This document shows positions 1 to 7,994 of a DNA stretch of 64,000 bases, in pieces. The notes below the pieces were generated by a model. That model had not been told where the DNA came from. It did no database searches and was given only the letters and a program-made list of their open reading frames with translations. This stretch comes from Histidinibacterium aquaticum. GTDB taxonomy: Bacteria > Pseudomonadota > Alphaproteobacteria > Rhodobacterales > Rhodobacteraceae. A program made the translations under genes and the position numbers. How positions within the stretch are numbered: position 1 is the first letter of the stretch; each line of letters begins with the position of its first letter. The DNA is taken from positions 434,001-498,000 of the forward strand of contig NZ_VYQE01000001.1 of the NCBI RefSeq assembly GCF_008710275.1. Reading direction: 5' to 3'.

Positions 1-389
1 CGCCGGAGAGCTTCATGCTCGTGGCTAGCTACAATCCCGGCTACCAGAACGTCCTGAAGAAGCTGAAGCCCTCGACGCGCCAGCGCTTCCTCTCCATCGG
101 CTTCGACTTCCCGGAGATCGCCACCGAGACCGGCGTCGTGGTCCGGGAAAGCGGTCTGGACGAGGGGCGGGCCTCCGGGCTCGTCCGGCTCGCCCGGCAT
201 ATCCGGTCGCTCTCTGGCATGGACCTCGAAGAGGGTGTCTCGACGCGGCTGCTGGTCTATGCCGGCTCGCTGATCGCGGGAGGCATGACCGTCGACCGGG
301 CGCTCGAGGTCGCCATCATCGAGCCGCTGTCGGACGAGCCGGACACGCAGCAGGCCCTGCGCGACCTCGCCGCGACGGTCTACGGGTGA
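1..389 (+). CDS. norQ: NorQ (CbbQ/NirQ/NorQ family ATPase), 3' end only
   Basis: This is the C-terminal part of a MoxR-type AAA+ ATPase that, with NorD, activates nitric oxide reductase NorBC by a cytoplasmic maturation step. The frame is open from base 3 (Pro-Glu-Ser-Phe before the first visible Met at 15), so the gene starts outside the window. The segment with the residues SYNPGYQ and the following LKPSTRQRF is the sensor-1/sensor-2 region typical of NorQ and CbbQ. The stop is at 387-389, and norD begins 4 nt later, matching the conserved norCBQD order. NirQ or CbbQ are the alternatives by sequence alone. The NnrU-family gene downstream favours NorQ. Confidence 0.87.
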   Translation, partial: PESFMLVASYNPGYQNVLKKLKPSTRQRFLSIGFDFPEIATETGVVVRESGLDEGRASGLVRLARHIRSLSGMDLEEGVSTRLLVYAGSLIAGGMTVDRALEVAIIEPLSDEPDTQQALRDLAATVYG

Positions 390-393
390 CGCC

Positions 394-2271
394 ATGATCC
401 ATGCACTCGACCTGATGGAGCCGGAGGAGACCGTCGGAAACCTCTGGCACGACTGGGCGAGCCGCCAGGGCGCGGCTGCCCGGCATGCGGAGGCGGCCGT
501 CACCTTCGACGAGATGCGCCGCAGTGCCGCGACGCTCTTTCGCGCGCTCGGCGGGGCCCCGGGGACGGAGATCGTCCCGGCCCCGGCCGCGACCTCGGCC
601 CATCGCCTTTCGCGGCTGCGCCGGATCGGGACGCCACGCGAGATGGTCCATACGGCCGATTTCACCGGCGAGCGGCTGCGTCTGCCGCCGGTGATCGACA
701 CCTTCCCCGACCGGGCGCTGAACCGCGCCGCCTATCTCTGGCTCGCGGCTCTCGCGGCCCGGGTCGATGTGCCCCTGCCCGAGCCGGATCCCTATCTACG
801 CGACCTGCAGGAGCTCTCCGCCCTCGTCGCCGCCTCGGACGCGGCCTATCTCGCCTGTCCGGGTCTGCGCGAGGCCCACAACGCCATGTGCACACACCTG
901 ATCGCCGCGCGGGCCCGGACCGGCCTGCCGGCACACGAAGCGGCCGTCGAGTCGCTCATCCTCGATCAGCTCGGCGGCGGGGCGGGGATCGGGGCGCTGC
1001 TCGGCGGGCCCGCGCCGCGCGGCTACCGGACCTATGAACCGGTGCCTATCTGGCTCCGCCTGCGCCGGGAGGACAGCGGCCAGGCGCCGAAGGGCGCCGA
1101 GGAACCGACCGAGACACCGGCGCTCGCGACGACGACGCGCAAGAGCGCCAAGCGCGAGGACCGCGACCAGGCGAACCGGAGCGACAGCTTCATCGTCCAC
1201 CGCTTCGAGTCGATCATGTCCTGGGCCGAGAGCCTCAACATCAACCGCATGGTCGATGACGACGACGCGGAGAACGCCCAGAAAGCGGCCGAGGACCAGG
1301 ATCACCTGACGCTGTCCGAACACCTCAAGCGCGCGGCCTCGCGCCTCCGCGTGTCGCTCGACCTCTCGCCACAGGACGCCGAGCACGAGCGGCTCGCCGG
1401 GCGTTTCACCTACCCCGAGTGGAACCACCGCACCAATGCCCTGATGCCCGACCACGTGCGCGTTCTCGAAGCCGTGGCGACGGAGGCGACGGGCTATTCT
1501 CCCGATCCCCGGCTCGTCGCGCGGGTGCGGCGGCAATTCGCGCCGCTCCATCCGCGCCGCGTGATCCTATCCCGGCAGGTCGACGGCGACGATCTCGACC
1601 TCGACGCGGTGGTCAACGCGCGGGCCGATCTCGCCGCGGGGCACAGCGGCAGCGACCGGGTCTGGCAGGCCAGCCGCCAGACCGCCCGCGACCTCTCCGT
1701 CGCGATTCTGATGGACTGTTCCCGCTCGACCGAGGCCACGCTCGGCGACCGTCCCGTTATCGACACCGCGCGCGAGGCGCTGGCCGCTCTCGCAGCCGGT
1801 ATCGACAGTGCGGGCGACCGGCTCGCGATCTGGGGGTTCTCCTCGCTGCGCAGGGACCGGGTCTTCCTGACGCGGGCCAAGCGCTTCGACGAGCCGATGG
1901 GCACCTCGGTCACCGCGCGTCTCGGCAGCCTCAGGCCCGGCCATTACACCCGTCTCGGCGCCGCGATCCGGCACGTCTCGGCACAGCTCTCCGAAGAAGG
2001 CGCGACCCGGCGGCTGCTTCTCGTCCTGACGGACGGCAAGCCCAACGATCTCGACCACTACGAAGGCGTGCACGGGATCGAGGACAGCCGCATGGCCGTG
2101 CGCGAGTCGCGCGCCGCCGGCCAATCGGTACACGGCGTGATCGTCGACGCCGACGGGCAGGACTGGTTCGCCCGCATCTTCGGCCGGGCGGGCTTCACGC
2201 TCCTGCCCGACCCCGACCGGTTGCCTCGCGCGCTGCCGGACATCTATCAGACCCTCACCATGGAGACCTGA
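394..2271 (+). CDS. norD: NorD, von Willebrand factor A domain protein for NO reductase activation
   Basis: This 625-residue cytoplasmic protein is the partner of NorQ in assembling or activating NorBC. The C-terminal third is a vWA domain with an intact MIDAS motif, D441-C-S443-R-S445, followed by conserved stretches including LLVLTDGKPND. The N-terminal two thirds are helical and divergent, with an acidic run at about residues 285-300. Length matches NorD (about 610-640). It is translationally close to norQ (4-nt gap) and followed after 1 nt by a small membrane protein, so it lies inside one operon. CbbO is a related family, but no Rubisco genes are nearby. Confidence 0.9.
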   Translation: MIHALDLMEPEETVGNLWHDWASRQGAAARHAEAAVTFDEMRRSAATLFRALGGAPGTEIVPAPAATSAHRLSRLRRIGTPREMVHTADFTGERLRLPPVIDTFPDRALNRAAYLWLAALAARVDVPLPEPDPYLRDLQELSALVAASDAAYLACPGLREAHNAMCTHLIAARARTGLPAHEAAVESLILDQLGGGAGIGALLGGPAPRGYRTYEPVPIWLRLRREDSGQAPKGAEEPTETPALATTTRKSAKREDRDQANRSDSFIVHRFESIMSWAESLNINRMVDDDDAENAQKAAEDQDHLTLSEHLKRAASRLRVSLDLSPQDAEHERLAGRFTYPEWNHRTNALMPDHVRVLEAVATEATGYSPDPRLVARVRRQFAPLHPRRVILSRQVDGDDLDLDAVVNARADLAAGHSGSDRVWQASRQTARDLSVAILMDCSRSTEATLGDRPVIDTAREALAALAAGIDSAGDRLAIWGFSSLRRDRVFLTRAKRFDEPMGTSVTARLGSLRPGHYTRLGAAIRHVSAQLSEEGATRRLLLVLTDGKPNDLDHYEGVHGIEDSRMAVRESRAAGQSVHGVIVDADGQDWFARIFGRAGFTLLPDPDRLPRALPDIYQTLTMET

Positions 2272-2272
2272 C

Positions 2273-2446
2273 ATGACCCGCCTAATCCCCCTCCTCGCCT
2301 TGCTCCCCGCCCCGGCCGCGGCCGCCGGTTTCGAGAGACCGGTCCCCGCCGCGCAGACGGCGACCACCGAGATGTGGTTCGCCATCGCGAGCCTGGCCCT
2401 GATCCTCTCGCTCGGAGCGGTGCAATGGCTGATCAAGAACCGGTAA
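2273..2446 (+). CDS. Small membrane protein of the nor operon (57 aa)
   Basis: This short gene starts 1 nt after the norD stop (ATG at 2273, stop TAA 2444-2446). The product begins with a cleavable-looking signal sequence rich in Leu, Pro and Ala that ends around AAAAG. A short hydrophilic segment follows, then one transmembrane helix (roughly residues 33-50), and it ends in Lys-Asn-Arg. Its last 22 bases overlap the start of the next gene in another frame. A small gene at this place, next to an nnrU homologue, resembles the nnrT position described in Rhodobacter sphaeroides, but I cannot confirm homology. The biochemical role is unknown. Confidence 0.65.
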   Translation: MTRLIPLLALLPAPAAAAGFERPVPAAQTATTEMWFAIASLALILSLGAVQWLIKNR

Positions 2447-2658
2447 GCCCCGGCTGGCGCTTGCTGGCGGGGATCTACCCCTTCGCGGCCGGGGCCGTGG
2501 CGGTGAACCTCTACTTCGCCTCCCTGATCGGTAGCTGGATCGGCCTTCCGGTCATCACCCCCACCGCAGCGGCCATGGCCGGTCTCGTCTTCGGCTGGCC
2601 CGCCGCATGGCCGTTCGCCCGCCACTTCGCGCGGCTGATGCGGGAGGCGGACGGATGA
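2425..2658 (+). CDS. Small two-helix membrane protein of the nor operon (77 aa)
   Basis: The start is set at ATG 2425, inside the end of the preceding gene, rather than at the upstream in-frame codon 2374, because the added residues look like out-of-frame read-through. The product has two hydrophobic helices (about residues 12-32 and 38-57) separated by a short loop, and ends in a basic cytoplasmic-looking tail. Size and layout resemble the NorF/NnrT-type small proteins found with nor genes, but no catalytic motif is visible. Its stop overlaps the nnrU start as ATGA, so it is probably translationally coupled to it. Confidence 0.68.
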   Translation: MADQEPVSPGWRLLAGIYPFAAGAVAVNLYFASLIGSWIGLPVITPTAAAMAGLVFGWPAAWPFARHFARLMREADG

Positions 2659-3347
2659 CCTGGGCCCCCTTCCTCCTGGCATTGGCTGTTTTCGTCGGCT
2701 CGCACTACCTGCCCGCCCGCACGGGCCTGCGCGAGGTCGCGCTCCGCCGCTTCGGGCGGCGGGCCTATTTCTCGGTCTACGGGCTCGTGTCGCTCGCCGT
2801 TCTCGGCTGGGTGGTCGTGGCGGCGGGCCATGCGCCCTACCTCCAGCTCTGGCCGCCGATGCCCTGGATGCGTTGGGTGCCGAATCTTGCGATGCCGCTC
2901 GCGCTTGTGCTGACGGCCTGCGGTCTGGGTCTACGTCAGCCCTGGACGCTGGGCGCGAAGCGCGGCGCGACGTTCGACCCGGCCGATCCCGGACTGGCGG
3001 CGGTCACCCGGCATCCCCTGCTCTGGGCCCTTGCGCTCTGGGCCGGGGCGCACCTCCTGGTGAATGGCGACCTCGCCCATGTCGTCCTCTTCGGCCTGTT
3101 CCTCGCCATGGCACTGGGGTTCATGCCGGTCTTCGATGCGCGCGCGCGGCGCGACCTCGCCGCCTCAGACAGAGCGGCCTTCTTCGCGGCGACGTCGGTC
3201 CTTTCCCTCGCCCCCTTCGCCGAGCGGGAGTGGCGGGCGGCCAACCTGCGCCCCCTCGCCATACGGTCGGGCCTCGGCCTGGCTCTCTGGATCGTGGCCC
3301 TCGCCCTTCACGGCGCGGTCATCGGAGTCTCGCCCCTCCCCCTGTGA
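2655..3347 (+). CDS. nnrU: NnrU-family integral membrane protein
   Basis: This 230-residue polytopic protein of about six transmembrane helices belongs to the NnrU family, which includes proteins needed for NO-linked growth in Rhodobacter. Supporting residues include the paired stretch with PWTLGAKRG and the later VTRHPLLWALALWAG, where the conserved RHP lies just before a helix; that layout is characteristic of NnrU and related isoprenylcysteine-methyltransferase-like membrane proteins. The start is taken at ATG 2655, overlapping the previous stop, not at 2607. It is the last gene of the NO reductase operon. The molecular function of the family is unknown. Confidence 0.82.
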   Translation: MTWAPFLLALAVFVGSHYLPARTGLREVALRRFGRRAYFSVYGLVSLAVLGWVVVAAGHAPYLQLWPPMPWMRWVPNLAMPLALVLTACGLGLRQPWTLGAKRGATFDPADPGLAAVTRHPLLWALALWAGAHLLVNGDLAHVVLFGLFLAMALGFMPVFDARARRDLAASDRAAFFAATSVLSLAPFAEREWRAANLRPLAIRSGLGLALWIVALALHGAVIGVSPLPL

Positions 3348-3350
3348 AGT

Positions 3351-3364
3351 TTGAGCCAGCACAA
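3351..3364. promoter_or_regulatory. FNR/NnrR-type box upstream of hemN
   Basis: The 14-bp sequence TTGAGCCAGCACAA fits the TTG-N8-CAA pattern recognised by FNR/Dnr/NnrR regulators of the CRP superfamily. It lies in the 51-bp gap between nnrU and hemN, centred about 41 bp upstream of the hemN ATG. FnrL is known to control hemN homologues in Rhodobacter. The close spacing would place the transcript start almost at the ATG if this were a class II activator site. Confidence 0.5.
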
Positions 3365-3398
3365 AGCGGGCCCGCCGGGGGCATGCGAAATCCGTGCC

Positions 3399-4754
3399 AT
3401 GACACAGATAGATACCCTCCGCCGGCTCGGTCTGTTCGAAGCCCGCGTGCCCCGATACACCAGCTATCCCACCGCCCCGAACTTCTCGGCAGAGTTCGGA
3501 CCGGATTTCCAGGCGGAGTGCCTCGCCTCGGTCGACCCGGCGGAGCCGATCTCGGTCTACATCCATATCCCGTTCTGCGAGCGCCTGTGCTGGTTCTGCG
3601 CCTGCCACACGCAGGGGACCCGGACGCTGACCCCGGTCGAGCACTACGTCGAGGCTCTCGAAACCGAAATCAGCCGGACCGCCGCGGCGCTCCCGTCGGG
3701 CACCCGCATGGGCAGGCTGCACTGGGGGGGCGGCACACCAACAATCCTGCCGCCGCCGCTCATCCGTCGCCTCGCGCAGGCTCTCAAGGCCGCGATTCCG
3801 CCGGCGGAGGAGTTCGACTTTTCCGTAGAGATCGACCCGACGATGGTCGACGCCGAGAAGATCGCCGCGCTCGCCGCAGAAGGAATGACCCGCGCCTCGA
3901 TCGGTATCCAGGACTTCGACCGCACGGTGCAGGAGGCGATCGGGCGGCTCCAGAGCTTCGACGCCACGCGCGGCTGCGTCGAGGACCTGCGCGCCAACGG
4001 GATCGGCTCGCTCAACGTCGATCTCGTTTACGGCCTGCCGCACCAGGACGCGGCGAGGCTGGCGGACACCGTGGACAAGGTCATGCAGCTCGAACCCGAC
4101 CGGGCGGCGATCTTCGGCTACGCCCACGTCCCCTGGGCGTCCAAGCGTCAGAAGCTGATCGACGAGACCGCCCTGCCCGGCGGCGTGGAGCGCTACGAAC
4201 TCGCCCAGCTGGCCGCAGAGATGTTCAATGGCGCGGGCTTCGAGACGATCGGGATCGACCACTTCGCCCGCCCGGAAGACGCACTGGCCGAGGCGGCGCG
4301 CACGGGGACCCTGAGGCGTAACTTCCAGGGCTACACCGAGGACAGCTGCCAGGTTCTGGTCGGCCTCGGAGCCTCGTCGATCTCGCGGTTCCCGGAAGGC
4401 TACACGCAGAACGCCCCCGCGACCGCGGCCTGGCACCAGCGCGTCGCGGCAGGCGATCATACCGCGGCCAAGGGCTACCGGATGACACCGGACGACAGGC
4501 TCAGGGCCCGCGCGATCGAGGAGATCATGTGCCGCTTCGCCCTCGACCCTGTCGACGTCTCGACGGAGTTCGGCAGTGATCCAAACGCTCTCGCCGCAGA
4601 CTGCGCGCGCGTGAAGGCCCGGTTCGGCAGCGCGGTCGTGCCAATTGGCAGCGGCTTCCAGATCGCTCCGGGCTACGAGCCGCTCACGCGCCTGATCGCC
4701 AGCGTCTTCGACGCTCACATGGGCCAAGGCGGGCTGTTCAGCCGGGCCTCGTGA
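3399..4754 (+). CDS. hemN: Oxygen-independent coproporphyrinogen III dehydrogenase
   Basis: This cytoplasmic radical-SAM enzyme (451 aa) converts coproporphyrinogen III to protoporphyrinogen IX without oxygen in haem and tetrapyrrole synthesis. The CX3CX2C cluster motif is C60, C64 and C67, with C69 following as in true HemN, preceded by YIHIPFC. A GGGTP motif follows at about residues 109-113 for SAM binding. Length matches bacterial HemN. I start at ATG 3399 because the residues from here match the family N-terminus; the frame is open to 3351 without a convincing start. A TTG-N8-CAA box lies just upstream, and placement after the NO reductase genes suggests low-oxygen expression. Confidence 0.94.
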   Translation: MTQIDTLRRLGLFEARVPRYTSYPTAPNFSAEFGPDFQAECLASVDPAEPISVYIHIPFCERLCWFCACHTQGTRTLTPVEHYVEALETEISRTAAALPSGTRMGRLHWGGGTPTILPPPLIRRLAQALKAAIPPAEEFDFSVEIDPTMVDAEKIAALAAEGMTRASIGIQDFDRTVQEAIGRLQSFDATRGCVEDLRANGIGSLNVDLVYGLPHQDAARLADTVDKVMQLEPDRAAIFGYAHVPWASKRQKLIDETALPGGVERYELAQLAAEMFNGAGFETIGIDHFARPEDALAEAARTGTLRRNFQGYTEDSCQVLVGLGASSISRFPEGYTQNAPATAAWHQRVAAGDHTAAKGYRMTPDDRLRARAIEEIMCRFALDPVDVSTEFGSDPNALAADCARVKARFGSAVVPIGSGFQIAPGYEPLTRLIASVFDAHMGQGGLFSRAS

Positions 4755-4785
4755 CGTGCGCGGACGGCCTCAAGGAGCAGGGCAG

Positions 4786-5325
4786 ATGATCATGCGAAGC
4801 CTAAAACCGACGAGTCGACCGCTGGGCGCCGATCCCGCGCCGGTCCTGAAGACGATCCGCCGTCTTCTCTGGCTAGGTCTCGGCCTGTTGGCCCTCTCCC
4901 TCGGGGCGGCGGGCGCGATCTTTCCCCTCCTCCCGACGACGCCCTTCATCATCCTCGCCGCCTTCGCCTTCGGCCAGAGCGCCCCCGGCTGGCAGAGGCG
5001 GCTCGAAGCCAACCCGGCCTTCGGACCCGCCATCGCCGACTGGCGCGCGCAGGGCGCAATCTCGCCCCGATACAAGGCGCTGGCGGTCGGCATGATGGCG
5101 GCTGCCCTCGGACTCAGCCTCATCCTGCACGCGGCGCCCGTCCTCGTCGCGGTTCAGGCTGTGGTCATGAGCCTGGCGGCCCTGTTCATCCTGTCACGGC
5201 CGAATGGCGAGGCCTGCTCGGTCGCTCCAGCACGGGGTCGATCCGGTAGAGCTGCGCCGCGAGCTTTTTTACGCTCCGATCTCAGGTCGTCGATGCGGCC
5301 CTGCACCGTTCGTCCTTCGCGGTGA
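4786..5325 (+). CDS. DUF454 (YbaN-like) inner membrane protein
   Basis: The start is ATG 4786, 8 nt after a good AAGGAG ribosome site. The protein (179 aa) has a hydrophobic N-terminal pair of helices with the family-typical FPLLPTTPF segment (about residues 44-52), a central amphipathic stretch and two further helices (about residues 97-140). This is the DUF454/YbaN pattern. Function is unknown. The family normally ends shortly after the last helix; here about 40 extra Arg- and Ser-rich residues follow, which may mean a shifted or degraded 3' end. Confidence 0.72.
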   Translation: MIMRSLKPTSRPLGADPAPVLKTIRRLLWLGLGLLALSLGAAGAIFPLLPTTPFIILAAFAFGQSAPGWQRRLEANPAFGPAIADWRAQGAISPRYKALAVGMMAAALGLSLILHAAPVLVAVQAVVMSLAALFILSRPNGEACSVAPARGRSGRAAPRAFLRSDLRSSMRPCTVRPSR

Positions 5326-5497
5326 CGACCTGGCAGAGGAAGCCAAGTCCAGAATCCGACGGCTGAATAACCGCCGACCCGTCAGGCGAAACGGCCGTTT
5401 TTCGCGTAGCGGTTCGGCCCGACTAGCCCATCACCAAGAGAATGCATCGCGTCCGACACTCGAGCTGGCGCTAGTCGGCTTCCGCCATGAGGCTTGA

Positions 5498-5511
5498 CGA
5501 AACCGGTTTCG
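5498..5511. promoter_or_regulatory. LacI-type operator (perfect 14-bp palindrome)
   Basis: CGAAACCGGTTTCG is a perfect palindrome with the central CpG typical of LacI-family operators. It lies 37 bp upstream of the LacI-type gene at 5549, so autoregulation and control of the whole downstream transport operon are the simplest reading. The rest of 5326-5548 shows no gene. Confidence 0.65.
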
Positions 5512-5548
5512 GTGGGTCATATCACCGGGAATACAACGGGAGGGGTGC

Positions 5549-6568
5549 ATGGGTCGCAGGGTCACGCTGCGCGATCTCGCGAACGAGCTGGGGCTGTCGA
5601 AGGGTACGGTCTCGCGCGCGTTGAATGGGTATCGCGACATCAGCCCGGCGACCGTCCAGCGCGTTCGCGAGGTGTCCGAGCGGATCGGCTACCGCCCCCT
5701 CGCCCAGGCACAATCCATCCGGACCGGACAGTCACGGTCCCTCGGTCTCGTGCTCCAGATGGAGCAGCACGACGCCCAGCGCCCTTTTCTGGCGGAATTC
5801 CTGCGCGGCATCACCCGCACGGTCTCGGCGCAGCACTGGACCCTGACGATGGCGACCGCGGAGAGCGAGGAAGAGGGCCTGGAGACCTATCTCCGCCTCA
5901 TCGCCGAGAGAAAGGCGGACGGGTTCATCCTGCCGCGGACCCAGCGCCAGGATCCGCGGATCGCTCTGCTGCGCGACGCGGGCTGCCCCTTCGTCCTGTT
6001 CGGACGGACCGATGACAGCGCGGATTGCGCGTGGTTCGACATTCGGGGCGGCCGGGCGATGCAGCAAGCCGTCGCGAGGCTCGTCGGGTTCGGGCACCGT
6101 CGTATCGCCTTCGTGGGCGCCGACCCGATCTATACCTACGCCACGAAGCGGCTCGACGGCTACAAAGAGGGCATGGCGGAGGCCGGTCTGCCTCCGCTCG
6201 TCACCTCCGGACATGCGACCGCTGCCGACGGCGGAAGGGCGCTTGGCGAGCTGCTCGACGGGGAGAATGCTCCGACGGCAGTAATCTGCGCCACCGATCT
6301 TCTGGCGACCGGCGCCGTGCGGGCGGCGCAGGCGCGCGGCCTCGCCGTCGGAAGGGATATTTCGATCATCGGCTACGACGGCAGCCGGGAGGGCCAGAAC
6401 CTCGACCCGCCCCTCACGAGCTTTGCGGTCGATCAGACCGCCGCGGGCGCGAGGCTGGCCGAGTTGCTGATAGCGCGGATCGGCGGTGCCGATCCACAGG
6501 AACTGCGGGTGACGGCGGATGCCGTTCTGCGGGAGGGCGGAACCGACGGTCCGCCACCGAACGAGTAA
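5549..6568 (+). CDS. LacI-family transcriptional regulator of the sugar operon
   Basis: The 339-residue protein has a canonical N-terminal LacI helix-turn-helix (residues 5-25, including VTLRDLANELGLSKGTVSRAL) and a hinge helix. A periplasmic-binding-protein-like effector domain with two lobes follows, with late conserved segments such as ICATDLLATGA and SIIGYDG. It is the first gene of a seven-gene collinear stretch for import and hydrolysis of a glycoside, so it most likely represses that operon and binds its substrate. A perfect LacI-type palindrome sits 37 bp upstream. The ribosome site is GGGAGGGG. The effector cannot be read from sequence; a glucosyl- or mannosyl-glycerate type solute is my inference from the hydrolase. 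Confidence 0.94.
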   Translation: MGRRVTLRDLANELGLSKGTVSRALNGYRDISPATVQRVREVSERIGYRPLAQAQSIRTGQSRSLGLVLQMEQHDAQRPFLAEFLRGITRTVSAQHWTLTMATAESEEEGLETYLRLIAERKADGFILPRTQRQDPRIALLRDAGCPFVLFGRTDDSADCAWFDIRGGRAMQQAVARLVGFGHRRIAFVGADPIYTYATKRLDGYKEGMAEAGLPPLVTSGHATAADGGRALGELLDGENAPTAVICATDLLATGAVRAAQARGLAVGRDISIIGYDGSREGQNLDPPLTSFAVDQTAAGARLAELLIARIGGADPQELRVTADAVLREGGTDGPPPNE

Positions 6569-6586
6569 ACCAACGGGAGGAAAGCG

Positions 6587-7933
6587 ATGACCACCAAAAC
6601 ACTGACCAGAGCCCTGATGGGCACCGCGCTGACGACGCTGATCGCGTTGCCGGCTGCGGCCGATATCCGTTTCTGGACAACCGAGGAACAGCCCGAGCGC
6701 CTCGAGCGTCAACAGCAGCTCGCGGCCGATTTCGAAGAGCAGTCGGGCATCGCCGTCGAGGTGATCCCGATCACCGAAAGCGACCTCGGCACACGAGCGA
6801 CCGCCGCCTTCGCCGCGGGCGACCTGCCCGACGTGATCTACCACACCCTGCAGTACACCCTGCCCTGGGTCGAGGCCGGGATCCTCGACGCCGAGATCGC
6901 GACCGAGGTGATCGAGACGTTGGGCCCCGACACATTCGCCCCGGGCGCGCTGGAATTCGCCGCGACCGAGGACGGATACGCCGCCGTGCCGGTGGACGGA
7001 TGGACGCAGATGATCCTCTACCGCCAGGACCTCTTCGAGGAGAATGGCCTCGAGCCGCCCACGACCTACGAGGCCGTGACCACCGCGATCGAGGCACTGC
7101 ACAATCCGCCGGAGATGTTCGGGTTCGTCGCCGCGACCAAGGTGGACGAGAACTTCATGAGCCAGGTCCTGGAGCATGTCTTCCTCGCCAACGGCGCGAG
7201 CCCCGTGGGTGAAGAGGGCTTCACCGGCTTCGACGAGGAAGCGACCGTCGAGGTGCTGGAGTTCTACAAGACCCTCGCCGAGGCCTCGCCGCCGGGAGAA
7301 CTCTACTGGGACCAGTCGCGCACGCTCTACTTCTCGGGCGAGGCGGCGATGATCATCTGGTCGCCCTTCATCCTCGACGAGCTTGCGGGCCTGCGCGACA
7401 GCGCCCCGCCCACGATCAACGACGATCCGACCTCGACCGAGCTGGCATCGAAAACCGGTATCGTCACGAGCTTCGCCGGACCTTCGAACCCCGACGGGGC
7501 GGCCTGGGCCGACGTGCGCTATTTCGGGATCACAGCGGACGCGGATTTCGACGAGGCGCAGGCCTTCGTCGAGTTCTCCATGAGCGACGGCTACACCCAG
7601 ACGCTGGCCATCGCGCCCGAGGGCAAGTTCCCGGTGCGCCGCGGCACGCAGGAGAATCCGCAGGAGTTCATCGAGGCCTGGGCCGAGCTGCCGGTTGGCG
7701 TCGATCGCAAGGCGCCGCTCGCCGAGCTCTATGACGCGGAGATGATCGACGAGATCGTGGCCGGTCTCGACACCGCGCAGCGCTGGGGCATCGCCGACGG
7801 GCAGCTCGCGCTCGCCTCCAAGATCATCAACAGCCAGGTCATCAACCGCGTGGTCCGCCAGTACATCGACGGCGAGATCGACGCGACTGCTGCCGTGCAG
7901 CAGATGAACGACGAACTGGCCGAGATCGAGTGA
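6587..7933 (+). CDS. ABC transporter sugar-binding protein (family 1 solute-binding)
   Basis: This secreted periplasmic receptor has 448 residues and an N-terminal signal peptide with a Leu/Ala core and a probable cleavage after AAA near residue 23. The mature part has the family 1 extracellular solute-binding layout: an early strand IRFWTTEEQPER, then the segment IPITESDLGTRATAAFAAGDLPDVIY, which is typical of glycoside and oligosaccharide receptors. It follows the LacI gene by 18 bp with a strong GGGAGGAAAG site and precedes two permeases. A 13-bp GC stem-loop lies between it and the first permease gene, suggesting higher abundance of this receptor than of the membrane parts. Confidence 0.93.
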   Translation: MTTKTLTRALMGTALTTLIALPAAADIRFWTTEEQPERLERQQQLAADFEEQSGIAVEVIPITESDLGTRATAAFAAGDLPDVIYHTLQYTLPWVEAGILDAEIATEVIETLGPDTFAPGALEFAATEDGYAAVPVDGWTQMILYRQDLFEENGLEPPTTYEAVTTAIEALHNPPEMFGFVAATKVDENFMSQVLEHVFLANGASPVGEEGFTGFDEEATVEVLEFYKTLAEASPPGELYWDQSRTLYFSGEAAMIIWSPFILDELAGLRDSAPPTINDDPTSTELASKTGIVTSFAGPSNPDGAAWADVRYFGITADADFDEAQAFVEFSMSDGYTQTLAIAPEGKFPVRRGTQENPQEFIEAWAELPVGVDRKAPLAELYDAEMIDEIVAGLDTAQRWGIADGQLALASKIINSQVINRVVRQYIDGEIDATAAVQQMNDELAEIE

Positions 7934-7940
7934 CGACAAG

Positions 7941-7974
7941 GGGACGCGCGCGGGATCACTGCCGCGCGCGTCCC
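7941..7974 (+). promoter_or_regulatory. Intercistronic stem-loop after the binding-protein gene
   Basis: A perfect 13-bp stem (7941-7953 pairs with 7962-7974, arm GGGACGCGCGCGG) with an 8-nt loop lies in the gap between the solute-binding protein gene and the first permease gene. No U tract follows, so it is more likely an mRNA-stabilising or partial-attenuation structure than a full terminator. A similar element follows rhaS at 19166-19188. Confidence 0.7.
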
Positions 7975-7994
7975 GTCCGGGGGAGGAGACACCG

